From: Candidatus Protochlamydia phocaeensis
GTDB lineage: Bacteria > Chlamydiota > Chlamydiia > Chlamydiales > Parachlamydiaceae
Assembly (NCBI RefSeq): GCF_001545115.1
Contig: NZ_FCNU01000011.1
Coordinates: 186,001 to 250,000 of the forward strand
Length of the DNA stretch: 64,000 bases
Reading direction: 5' to 3'
Numbering within the stretch: the stretch's first letter is position 1; each line of letters opens with the position of its first letter. The translations under genes and the position numbers were made by a program. Shown piece after piece: positions 19,401 through 26,343 of the stretch. Below the pieces are notes generated by a model. That model was not told the origin of the DNA. It saw only the letters and a program-made list of their open reading frames with translations, and did not search any database.

Positions 19401-19567
19401 ACAATACTTACCACTTAAGCGTAGTGAATGCAGAAGGCAAAGAAGAAGTAAAAGACATTATCTTTAGCCCCAATGGACAATATATTGTCGATGGCCAAGC
19501 ATTCGCTTCCGTGTTTGCTTTAAAGACTTACTTGGGAATGGTTTTAAAATCGGCCATACAAGCCTAA
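16487..19567 (+). CDS. flavin monooxygenase-like protein with large helical N-domain, MICAL-like
   Basis: 1026 aa. The first 490 residues are helical and unrecognised. Residues about 498-535 form an FAD Rossmann start (VIIEGGGPTGLFTALKQY, then VKVFEKR), followed by YSREQIVRLDP, which resembles the FSRNNVLHLWP block of MICAL F-actin monooxygenases. A second dinucleotide motif (ICCGGKHSPIR, about 643) and a GD motif (AAAGDSFASPH, about 855) complete an aromatic-hydroxylase-type flavoenzyme. The last 60 residues (YHLSVVNAEGKEEVKDI, then FASVFALKTYL) resemble the C-terminal half of an SH2 domain, without the FLVR arginine. There is no signal peptide. It is probably a host-directed oxidoreductase (inference). 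Confidence 0.7.
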   Translation: MNIQVNDHRYNNLEDLGQSIEKNLKSIANAKGNNKTFYIITNSEGKTEVKIPSNFFSRLYYSFFKSKADASFLNEISYYLQHSDEEQKVNFQRKYTHVLENYISVADKKIQKFAHSSITNISQILHPDKNIEEREFASKQVGKKTAQAILSQIFTEGKVSDNLLKQLEESVHALQANELHPTLELYEDALFINLMMQQLIVLEQQGSLKQKEQIQKIFERIQWPDETFCLTAKEEYAHRLSLSNFTQEVKAKEVEGRIAHLSELLKLIDKGTIGQKNLKRLILSELNSLNYSVLRVKEHLMSGPSITANENELITLQDLKAMHALSNFIDAHGKQITQLLYDERIPNDPMHAIMRGLQDSLNSHHLDNIVIELSSRYRRFEDKIDQFYQNNHLANYSTSDLLYLQNKAKSERLSTEDKQIIADCKAFMLELSLEEGTALSLRNFMRYNQPYGKHLETIRTLSLIQNRQLDDQTLALFKAHRAEVLDSASQTAGQPVKSPEVIIEGGGPTGLFTALKQYISGANVKVFEKRTENYSREQIVRLDPKWVMQLQYYLGTKFDELFISENKKGILRPDGFVEITINNLENALKQRLDELIAQDPGAVELHFQSELVGIDTPSDEDKPFQAVIKKQYGEEQKVAADMVICCGGKHSPIRTAYMAPSKQMTSQDYYGVAVWHFTPNANNQKPDFSRFGDFRGGFGGNELRNALAKREWLDALPEEGLDGNLFYEVARAIHQFPADLEKNITQKAFQIRTFENRGLIYLGMQIPPSLHALVDKIEELKREEVDPDQKNHLSQVQKKLQMKWFESVAEVYGLDKAGMVLQEKSVGTFPVAQQRVAQPISEVKSPYGQELLIAAAGDSFASPHFMRYSGLSGARQNTENLQSFTERLILANANPDPGVKERERQEIFKSFIENQQRTADFVIRRGLTFLQANPEEAIKEDLHKQMADQLEQEIKLLFSSEKQANYLFFQYNNTYHLSVVNAEGKEEVKDIIFSPNGQYIVDGQAFASVFALKTYLGMVLKSAIQA

Positions 19568-19585
19568 GCTAGGAGGCCCTCTAAA

Positions 19586-19611
19586 ATATGGCTTGCTTAA
19601 GTAAGCCATAT
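19586..19611 (+). terminator. near-palindrome after the flavoprotein gene
   Basis: ATATGGCTT and AAGCCATAT flank a central CTTAAG with one mismatched pair, 18 bases after the stop. No T-run follows, so termination would be weak. Confidence 0.4.
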
Positions 19612-19769
19612 AAACCTGAGTTTGGAGTTCTTTTGCCTTTGGACTGACGGGAAAGCGCTTGCAGATGAAATGGCAAGGCGTTGACGCGGGTGAAAGAGCA
19701 AAAAACTTCAAAGTCAGGTTATAAAGCGCTTGCTCACCTTTGTCTTGCAGTCCGAAAGGATGCATTAAC

Positions 19770-19866
19770 CCCATAATGAATGGGATTCGCGCTCTTTTCT
19801 CCTGGTAACAAAGCCTATAAGGGAGAAAACAACCTCAATATAGGCCATTAGCGGTTTTAATTCCCC
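19770..19866 (+). repeat. dispersed intergenic repeat, copy at 19.8 kb
   Basis: One of the best copies: CATAATGAATGGGATTCGCG, GCTCTTTTCTCC, a stem TTTTCTCC/GGAGAAAA (19815 region), then the core GCCATTAGCGGTTTTAATTC at 19843-19862. It lies in the 325-base gap 19568-19892 between convergent genes; the rest of that gap shows no gene. Confidence 0.7.
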
Positions 19867-19892
19867 TTCTGCCTACAAGAAGATAAGGTGGA

Positions 19893-20612
19893 TTAGGAGC
19901 ATGCCTTAAGCTTTTTTTTGGTTTGTAAAATTTCTTCTATTTCCACCATGTAAAAATCCAAGGAAGGAAAGTCTCTCTGTTCTAGACAATCACTTTGTTT
20001 TTTAAAGGAAAATTCCCACCAAAAATAAGGAGACTGCTCAAACCCGACTTCTTCCATCGCTTTTTTTAGTTCTTCTCGATTTTTTAATATATCAGCGGAA
20101 GGAGATTCAGCTCTTTGGCATTGCTGTTGAATCATTTGCAAAAGATCAAACTCTCCTTCATGCATGTCAATGGGATCGCCAGTATCCTTCATCAAGCTGA
20201 CGGTGACAGCCCGTCCGCATGAATAAAGGACATTCCGCTGATAGGGATGAATTAAACAATCTTTAAGCTTTTCATCGATCCAATTTTCAATGCGCTTAGA
20301 GCGATAAGTGGCATAGACAACTAGCCTAGCTCCTTGCTCTCTTAAGCTTTTACTAGCTCTCAGCAAGCCTTCGGCCGCTTCTTCATGTATAAAGGCTCTT
20401 TTATCAGAATAAAATAAATCTTGATATTCTTTATCAGTTATATCTTCAAATAGCCTTAATTCCAATTCACCGCAAATTTTCTCCTCTAAATTACAGAAAT
20501 ATTTTTGCACATATCTGATATCCGATAAAGACACGACATGGCAGGGAAACTGTTTTGAAAGTCCCACCGTATCGCTAGCTGCTGAATGAGACACAGCCGA
20601 AAATAAATTCAT
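19893..20612 (-). CDS. VanX/M15-like protein without zinc ligands (pseudo-dipeptidase)
   Basis: 239 aa resembling D-Ala-D-Ala dipeptidases: VVSLSDIRYVQKYF at the start, FIHEEAAEGLLRASKSLREQG in the middle, VVYATYRSKR (conserved Arg104 of the YRPxR motif), and GFEQSPYFWWEFSFKK at the C-terminal catalytic block. The metal residues are gone: in VanX terms His116 aligns with Y130, Asp123 with T137, His184 with E200, and the general base Glu181 with F197. No signal peptide is seen. It is therefore probably a binding or regulatory protein, or an effector, and not a peptidase. Chlamydial peptidoglycan metabolism gives a possible context (inference). Start ATG 20612 with AAGGAG upstream. Confidence 0.65.
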   Translation of the reverse strand: MNLFSAVSHSAASDTVGLSKQFPCHVVSLSDIRYVQKYFCNLEEKICGELELRLFEDITDKEYQDLFYSDKRAFIHEEAAEGLLRASKSLREQGARLVVYATYRSKRIENWIDEKLKDCLIHPYQRNVLYSCGRAVTVSLMKDTGDPIDMHEGEFDLLQMIQQQCQRAESPSADILKNREELKKAMEEVGFEQSPYFWWEFSFKKQSDCLEQRDFPSLDFYMVEIEEILQTKKKLKACS

Positions 20613-20739
20613 ATTTACTCCTTATTAATTTAATAAATCAGTCAAAATTAGATGAATTAATAACCTAAATTTAGAATTCTAAGACGAAATTAGAAGGTGA
20701 TAATTAGAACTGCCGCCATTGCTAATTGTCTATAGTCAA

Positions 20740-20792
20740 GATTGTTTCTCCCTACATAGAAAAATTTGAATCTAAGCCATTAGCGTTTTAAT
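20740..20792 (+). repeat. dispersed intergenic repeat, partial copy
   Basis: TTTCTCCCTACATAGAAAAA then GAATCTAAGCCATTAGCGTTTTAAT (core 20776-20792). Shorter than other copies. It lies in the 504-base gap 20613-21116, which has no supported gene. Confidence 0.5.
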
Positions 20793-20937
20793 ACAATATT
20801 TTCGTAGGCAATAAAGAGATCCCTTTATTGAAAAAGTTTATTTTTAAAATTAATGAAACAAAATGTTCGCTTTTTAAATCGCAAGATCATTTCGAAATGA
20901 AAGAAATGGAAAGCCAAGAGTGAAATAAAATGATTAG

Positions 20938-21042
20938 AGACTATCGTCGAATTCATAACAGTCTAGATTCGAGTTCTTTTTTCCCTATGGAGCAAGAGGT
21001 CTTTCTAAGGAGAGAGCCATCTCAAATGCAAGCTATTATAAG
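20938..21042 (+). repeat. dispersed intergenic repeat, diverged copy
   Basis: Aligns over about 105 bases with the copy at 30406-30514: AGACTATCGTCGAATTCATA, CTAGATTCGAGTTCTTTT, CTTTCTAAGGAGAGAG, ATCTCAAATGCAAGCTATTA. The core is degenerate. A 60-codon frame across it is a by-product of the repeat. Confidence 0.55.
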
Positions 21043-21116
21043 TTATTTAACAGTCTTCTACTTATTTCGCACCATAACGCGAAGCAAATTACCATTCAAG
21101 CAATCAAATTAACAAG

Positions 21117-22913
21117 CTAACATTTCTCACTATGCGTCCTAACACGAGGCGGATGCTTTTTCAATTCATCAAATTGTTTGATCAGCTCTAAGGCTTCCTC
21201 ATCCGAGCATTGCCCGCTTTGAATTCTGATTTTAATCTCTTCTCTTCTCTGCATCCAATTACGGTCCAAAATTTTTTGAATCGTTTCAATCAATTGCTGC
21301 TCAGCGCGTTCTTTATTGACCTTTTTTTGTAAAAGATCAGAGAGAACCAGCTGCCCTTCCGCATCATCTAAATCAATCGCCAAGGAAAGAAGATCGCAAG
21401 ATCTCTGATTTTCATAGTTTTCTCGATAGACTTCGTAAATTTTTTGACAAATATTGACCCGAAAATCCTCCTTACTAAGATTCATCCTTACAATATCAAC
21501 AAGCTGCGTCTGCTCTTGCCCGAGCAGCAACAACCATCTTAATAAATCTGTTTCTAAAATCCGGTCCGGATCTATTGTTTGGGTTCCAATGCTAGCAGAC
21601 TTCTTAATATAGATATTCTGCAAATGCTCTTGCCCCACGCCAATAATCTCTTCGGGAACCTTCATCAAATGAGCCAGCTTGCGCAGCGTTTCATGCACCA
21701 TTAAAGGATGGTCCCATTCCCGAATAAGCTTCGTCGCCTTCTGAACAAGCTCATTTTTAGCTGCAGGCGAATCGAGATTCAAGTCTTTTGAAAGATGCTT
21801 GACAAGGAACTCTAGATAGTCCGTACTGATCGATAAAAGTTTTAAGAAAGCCTCAGGCCCTTTTTCCCTTAAGAATGAGTCCGGATCGCCGCCTGCAGGC
21901 ATTTGGACAACGCGCACTTCCACCCCTTCCTTTTGAAAAAAATGGCCAATTTTACTAGTCGCCTCTTGTCCGGCATGATCCGAGTCCAAAGCTAAAAAAA
22001 CTTGATTGACGCCTAAATTGAGCAATTCTTTGACATGCCCTTCGCCAAACGCTGTTCCCTGCCCTGCGACCGTTAAATTCAATCCTTCTTGAATCAATCT
22101 AAGGGCATCTATTTGTCCCTCGACAATAATGGCTTTGCGCTCTTTAGCAATGCGGCGGCGCGAATAGTTTAACCCGAACAGCACACGTGATTTTTTAAAT
22201 AGAGGCGTTTCAGGCGTATTGACGTATTTGCCTCCAAACGTCTCTTCTTTATATTTCCGCCCAGAAAAACCAATGATTCCACTGGAATGATGATGAATGG
22301 GAAACATAATCCGATCGCTAAAGAATTCTCTCATCTGCCCCTCCTTATTGGAAGAGAGTAGCCCGGCCTCCAGCAATGCTTCATCTTTAATTCCTCTGGC
22401 ATGCATGACTTTGCGAAACATTCCTGCAGGCTTAGGGGCCAAGCCGATTTGAAAATGCCGAATAAAGTCTAAATCAATTCCGCGCCCATATAAATAAGCC
22501 AACGCTTCGTGCCCCTCGGCCGTATGCAATAGGCAATAATGAAAGAACTGGCAAGCGGCTTCTAAAGCAGTCTTCAATAAAGACTTATTTAATCCCCGCT
22601 TCTCTTCTTGCTCATCAACTATTTCTAAATGCACATGGAAGCGTTGAGCTAAACTCTCTACAGCTTCAGCAAAGCTCATTTTTTGATGATTCATCAAAAA
22701 TTGAATGGCATCTCCATGCGCTCCACAACCGAAACAGTGGTAATGTGTATCCCCTTTTTGAACAATAAAAGACGGCGTCTTCTCATCATGGAAAGGGCAT
22801 AAGCCTTTATAAGATGCGCCGCTGCGCTTTAGCTCCATATGAGATGACAGGACTTCTACTAAATCCACGCGCTGTTTAAGCGCTTCTAAACTTTCTTTAT
22901 TGAAAATGGGCAT
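21117..22913 (-). CDS. dnaG: DNA primase
   Basis: Makes RNA primers at the replication fork. 598 aa with all three parts: the CHC2 zinc ribbon at residues 41-65 (CPFHDEKTPSF, HYHCFGCGAHGDA), the RNA polymerase core with Toprim motif (AIIVEGQIDALRL, about 263-275; ALDSDHAGQEA), and a C-terminal helicase-binding region. Start ATG 22913. It is transcribed alone; the macromolecular synthesis partners rpsU and rpoD are not adjacent. The C-terminal region after residue 430 is diverged, as usual for the DnaB-binding domain. Confidence 0.96.
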   Translation of the reverse strand: MPIFNKESLEALKQRVDLVEVLSSHMELKRSGASYKGLCPFHDEKTPSFIVQKGDTHYHCFGCGAHGDAIQFLMNHQKMSFAEAVESLAQRFHVHLEIVDEQEEKRGLNKSLLKTALEAACQFFHYCLLHTAEGHEALAYLYGRGIDLDFIRHFQIGLAPKPAGMFRKVMHARGIKDEALLEAGLLSSNKEGQMREFFSDRIMFPIHHHSSGIIGFSGRKYKEETFGGKYVNTPETPLFKKSRVLFGLNYSRRRIAKERKAIIVEGQIDALRLIQEGLNLTVAGQGTAFGEGHVKELLNLGVNQVFLALDSDHAGQEATSKIGHFFQKEGVEVRVVQMPAGGDPDSFLREKGPEAFLKLLSISTDYLEFLVKHLSKDLNLDSPAAKNELVQKATKLIREWDHPLMVHETLRKLAHLMKVPEEIIGVGQEHLQNIYIKKSASIGTQTIDPDRILETDLLRWLLLLGQEQTQLVDIVRMNLSKEDFRVNICQKIYEVYRENYENQRSCDLLSLAIDLDDAEGQLVLSDLLQKKVNKERAEQQLIETIQKILDRNWMQRREEIKIRIQSGQCSDEEALELIKQFDELKKHPPRVRTHSEKC

Positions 22914-23107
22914 AATGATCTCTCCAGCACATCAATTGTGCCTGGAAAGGGATTTGTAAACAAGCTGAGAAAAGAGAAAAACAATTAATTAAAAACAAAC
23001 AAATTAATACAATTTAATTATCATCAAAGCTAAAGACTGTTGTTGAATTGCTATATTCAAGAGTATTGTCTTCCAAAGAGGCAACAGGAGAGAGAGCCGA
23101 CCATATT

Positions 23108-23183
23108 GCGTGAATATTACCCGTTCTCTCCTACGCTTCCTAGGGGAAAAGAACGCGAATCTAGGTCTTTAGCGGTTTTAATA
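23108..23183 (+). repeat. dispersed intergenic repeat, copy at 23.1 kb
   Basis: CCCGTTCTCTCC pairs with GGGGAAAAGAACG as a stem, followed by CGAATCTAGGTCTTTAGCGG and TTTTAATA (core 23164-23183). It belongs to the same subtype as the copy at 47471-47535. Located between dnaG and the hsp20 pair. Confidence 0.65.
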
Positions 23184-23204
23184 CCCCCTCTAAGAGCCTC
23201 TCTA

Positions 23205-23603
23205 TTACTTAATTTGAATTTTGCGCGGTTGAGGCTCTTGTTTTTTAGGCAGTTCCAGCGTTAAAACGCCGTCTTGCATGGAGGCTTCGATCTGATTTTG
23301 TTCAATTTTATTTGAGAGGACAAAGGCTCGCTGGAAATGGCCAATGTTGTATTCCGTATGAATGGGCTTTAATCCCTCATAAGTCTGCGTCTCAATTTTT
23401 CCTGTCACTTCCAAGTTATTTTTTTCTAAATGAATATCAATATTTCCTTTTTTGACTCCCGGCATATCCATTAGGATGAAGAGGCTTTTGTCCGTTTCGT
23501 AAATGTCGGTAGAAGGAATGTAGGTCTTTCCGGGAATGATCTGCTCTTCTTTGCTTTCCGCTTGCTGCTTTTGCTGGACTTTAATTTTTTTTTCTTCTGC
23601 CAT
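23205..23603 (-). CDS. small heat-shock protein (Hsp20), second copy
   Basis: 132 aa with a central alpha-crystallin domain (residues about 25-125): TYIPSTDIYETDKSLFILMDMPGVKKGNIDIHLEKN and QASMQDGVLTLELPKK. The C-terminal IQIK resembles the IxI tail that docks onto neighbouring subunits. The N-terminal arm is short, rich in Lys and Gln and hydrophilic, unlike its neighbour. It lies 10 bases downstream of another hsp20 gene, so the two are cotranscribed and may form mixed oligomers. It holds unfolded proteins without ATP. Confidence 0.92.
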   Translation of the reverse strand: MAEEKKIKVQQKQQAESKEEQIIPGKTYIPSTDIYETDKSLFILMDMPGVKKGNIDIHLEKNNLEVTGKIETQTYEGLKPIHTEYNIGHFQRAFVLSNKIEQNQIEASMQDGVLTLELPKKQEPQPRKIQIK

Positions 23604-23613
23604 ATGTCCTCTC

Positions 23614-24051
23614 CTATTTAATAGAAACGCGCTTGGGTTTATCTTTTTCAGAGCGCTGCAGAATGATCTTCAACACACCGTCTTGATACTCTGCTTGAGT
23701 TTTCTCGGCGTCCACATTAAAGGGAAGATGGAAAGTGCGGTCAAATTGGCCGCTGCTGCGTTCCATGCGATGAATGCTGGCCTTGGAATCGGACTGAATC
23801 GTACGCTTGCCTGATAGGCGCAGCGTGTCATTTTCAACCGTAATTTGCAAGTCGTCTTTCTTAACGCCCGGCAGCTCAGCGATTAAAATCCAATCGCCAT
23901 TTTTCTCAAATACATTGATGGGCGGATAGACATTGTGGTTGGCCTGCGCTTGGGATAGGCTGCTTGGCCACAGTTGGCTTAAAGAACCCAAATTAGCCAG
24001 CTTTTCTTGCAGGGCAATAAAAGGATAGAGTTCGGGAATTAATTTATTCAT
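23614..24051 (-). CDS. small heat-shock protein (Hsp20), first copy
   Basis: 145 aa, alpha-crystallin domain from about residue 40 (PPINVFEKNGDWILIAELPGVKKDDLQITVENDTLRLSGKR) with the characteristic YQDGVLKIIL near 125-135. The N-terminal arm is hydrophobic (YPFIALQEKLANLGSLSQLW), as expected for a substrate-binding sHsp arm. A TAGGAGTGG ribosome site precedes ATG 24051, and a good sigma70-type promoter lies just upstream. First gene of a two-gene hsp20 operon; no CIRCE element is seen. Confidence 0.93.
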   Translation of the reverse strand: MNKLIPELYPFIALQEKLANLGSLSQLWPSSLSQAQANHNVYPPINVFEKNGDWILIAELPGVKKDDLQITVENDTLRLSGKRTIQSDSKASIHRMERSSGQFDRTFHLPFNVDAEKTQAEYQDGVLKIILQRSEKDKPKRVSIK

Positions 24052-24074
24052 AAAACCACTCCTAGTTCTGTCGA

Positions 24075-24103
24075 CTTATATTTTTAATTAAGAAACTTAT
24101 CAA
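24075..24103 (-). promoter_or_regulatory. promoter of the hsp20 pair
   Basis: On the minus strand TTGATA (24103-24098), a 17-base spacer and TATAAG (24080-24075); the start of transcription would be near 24068, giving a leader of about 16 bases. Confidence 0.5.
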
Positions 24104-24131
24104 TTTCAACTTATTTTTTTTTAATACACGC

Positions 24132-24160
24132 TTGTTTTCCTGTTCTTCTTCCGTTATGAT
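24132..24160 (+). promoter_or_regulatory. candidate recD2 promoter
   Basis: TTGTTT at 24132-24137, a 17-base spacer and TATGAT at 24155-24160, about 20 bases before the recD2 start. Divergent from the hsp20 promoter. Confidence 0.4.
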
Positions 24161-24180
24161 AATCCCATGATAGGAATGCG

Positions 24181-26343
24181 ATGGAACAAATATTTGGCTA
24201 TATTGAAAGGCTGACCTTTCACAATACAGAAAACGGTTATACGGTTGCTCAGCTGAAACAAGGGAAACAGACAGAGCTGACTTGTATTGTAGGATTTATG
24301 CCCGGCATTCAACCGGGAGAAACGGTTCGCTGCTTTGGGCAATGGAAACATCATTTGATCCATGGCCGTCAATTTGAAGTCGCCCAATTTCGAGTAGAGG
24401 CTCCGGCCGATATTCTTGGTATTCGCAAGTATTTAGGTTCAGGCCTTATCAAGGGAATCGGTCCAAAATATGCCGGCCGCATCGTCGATAAATTCGGCAT
24501 AGATACCCTCAATGTGATCGACCAATCGCCTGAAAAACTATTGGAAATCCAGGGGTTGGGAGCGAAAAGAGTAGAAAAAATTAAGGCTTGCTGGTCAGAC
24601 CAAAAGTCGATCCGGGAGGTCATGGTTTTTCTACAAGGCCATGGGGTCAGTCCAGCCTTTGCCCAAAAAATCTTTAAATCTTACGGTGACCAAAGCATAG
24701 CCAAAGTCAAAGAAAATCCCTACTACTTAGCAAGGGACATCTTCGGCATTGGCTTTAAAACTGCCGATACATTAGCCCAAAAGATGGGAATCGGCAAAGA
24801 GTCCGATCAGCGCATCGATGCCGGGATTGAACATCTTCTCTCCCAATTGTCCGGCGAAGGGCACGTCTGCTATCCGGTCGAAGAGTTTTTGAAAGAAGCC
24901 GAAAAAACATTGGAAGCCCCTCCTTCTCAAATCGAAGCACGCCTTCTTTTTTTGCAAAAAGAGGAGCGGATCGAACTGTCCGATTTGCTGGAAGAGGGCA
25001 AAAAACGCCGCTTCGTCTGGATCAAACCTCTTTATCTGGCTGAAATGGGTATCGCCCGCGAATTGCGGCGCCTTAAAAGAGGCATCAGCCCGCTCAGACA
25101 AGTAGATACGGAAAAAGCTCTTAATTGGGTTCAGGAGCAGCTTCAGATCCAACTGGCCTCTAATCAAAAGCAGGCCGTCGCACATGCCATTACCGGCAAA
25201 CTACATATCATTACGGGCGGACCGGGAACGGGAAAGAGCACGATCACAAATGCCATTTTAACCATTACGGATAAGCTGACACAAAGAATCTGCTTAGCTG
25301 CACCGACAGGGCGGGCGGCCAAGCGCATGAGCGAAATTACCAAACGCAAGGCGACGACAATTCACAGCCTTTTAGAGTTTGACTTTAGAGCCAAGGGCTT
25401 TAAACGCAATCGGGAAAACCCTTTAGACTGCGACTTAATGATTGTCGATGAAGCCAGCATGATCGATACGCTTTTGATGTACAGCCTTCTAAAAGCTTTA
25501 CCGGATCATGCACGCGTCATCTTTGTCGGCGACATCAACCAGCTTCCCAGCGTCGGCCCCGGTCATGTGCTCAAAGATATGATTGCTTCGCTTAGCCTTC
25601 CTGTGACAACGCTGAATGAAATTTTCAGGCAGGCGGCAGGTTCGCACATCATCACCAATGCCCACCGAATAAACCGCGGCATTTTTCCTTCCCTGTATAA
25701 TGGCCATAACAGCGACTTCTTCTTTATGGAATGCCAAGAGAACGAAGACGTTCTCAATACCATCATTAAGCTTGTCTCGCAGCGTTTGCCTAACCGTTAT
25801 GGATTTAATCCAACGGAAGATATTCAGGTCTTAGCTCCCATGAAGAAAGGCATCATTGGCACGGAAAATTTGAATCAATCTCTGCAACAAGTGCTCAATC
25901 CGAAAGAAATGGCCCTTTTCCGCGCCGGACAAAAATTCCAAGTCGGCGATAAAGTCATGCAGCTGCGCAATGACTATCAACGAGAGGTCTTCAACGGAGA
26001 CATTGGCTATATCCAAACCATCGACCCGGATGACCACCAAGTCATGGTCCGCTTCGAGGATCGGGAAGTCCCCTATGATTATGCGGATATGGATGAACTA
26101 GTGTTAGCCTATGCCATCTCTATCCATAAGTTTCAAGGCAGTGAATGCCCATGCGTAGTCATGCCTATTCATACCAGTCATTTTATGCTTTTGCATCGCA
26201 ATTTGCTATATACAGGAATTACGCGCGGCAAAAAGCTTGTCGTCTTAGTCGGAACAAAAAAAGCATTGGCCATTGCCGTCAAGAAAGATGATGTGCAAAG
26301 GCGCTATACAAGTTTACAACAAGCTCTTATGGAAATTCTATAA
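24181..26343 (+). CDS. recD2: RecD2-type DNA helicase
   Basis: A 5'-3' superfamily 1B helicase used in repair in bacteria, often without a RecBC partner. 720 aa. The N-terminus is OB-like, followed by helix-hairpin-helix repeats (KGIGPKYAGRIVDKFG, IQGLGAKRVEKIK; about 95-140). The motor has Walker A GGPGTGKSTITNA (about 344-356), Walker B LMIVDEASM (about 420), and the C-terminal SIHKFQGSE and LLYTGITRGKKLVVLVG motifs. The length and extra N-terminal domain distinguish RecD2 from RecD of RecBCD. Its stop codon overlaps the start of the next gene by one base, indicating translational coupling. Confidence 0.93.
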   Translation: MEQIFGYIERLTFHNTENGYTVAQLKQGKQTELTCIVGFMPGIQPGETVRCFGQWKHHLIHGRQFEVAQFRVEAPADILGIRKYLGSGLIKGIGPKYAGRIVDKFGIDTLNVIDQSPEKLLEIQGLGAKRVEKIKACWSDQKSIREVMVFLQGHGVSPAFAQKIFKSYGDQSIAKVKENPYYLARDIFGIGFKTADTLAQKMGIGKESDQRIDAGIEHLLSQLSGEGHVCYPVEEFLKEAEKTLEAPPSQIEARLLFLQKEERIELSDLLEEGKKRRFVWIKPLYLAEMGIARELRRLKRGISPLRQVDTEKALNWVQEQLQIQLASNQKQAVAHAITGKLHIITGGPGTGKSTITNAILTITDKLTQRICLAAPTGRAAKRMSEITKRKATTIHSLLEFDFRAKGFKRNRENPLDCDLMIVDEASMIDTLLMYSLLKALPDHARVIFVGDINQLPSVGPGHVLKDMIASLSLPVTTLNEIFRQAAGSHIITNAHRINRGIFPSLYNGHNSDFFFMECQENEDVLNTIIKLVSQRLPNRYGFNPTEDIQVLAPMKKGIIGTENLNQSLQQVLNPKEMALFRAGQKFQVGDKVMQLRNDYQREVFNGDIGYIQTIDPDDHQVMVRFEDREVPYDYADMDELVLAYAISIHKFQGSECPCVVMPIHTSHFMLLHRNLLYTGITRGKKLVVLVGTKKALAIAVKKDDVQRRYTSLQQALMEIL

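Noticed and set aside
20930-21112. 60-codon frame in the dnaG-side gap
   Set aside because: It runs across a dispersed repeat copy; the aligned copy at 30.4 kb is not open in that frame.
23040-23264. 74-codon frame between dnaG and hsp20
   Set aside because: It overlaps a repeat copy and the 3' end of hsp20 on the other strand.
24052-24180. CIRCE or heat-shock operator before hsp20
   Set aside because: No inverted repeat of the CIRCE type is present; only an ordinary sigma70-like promoter is visible.
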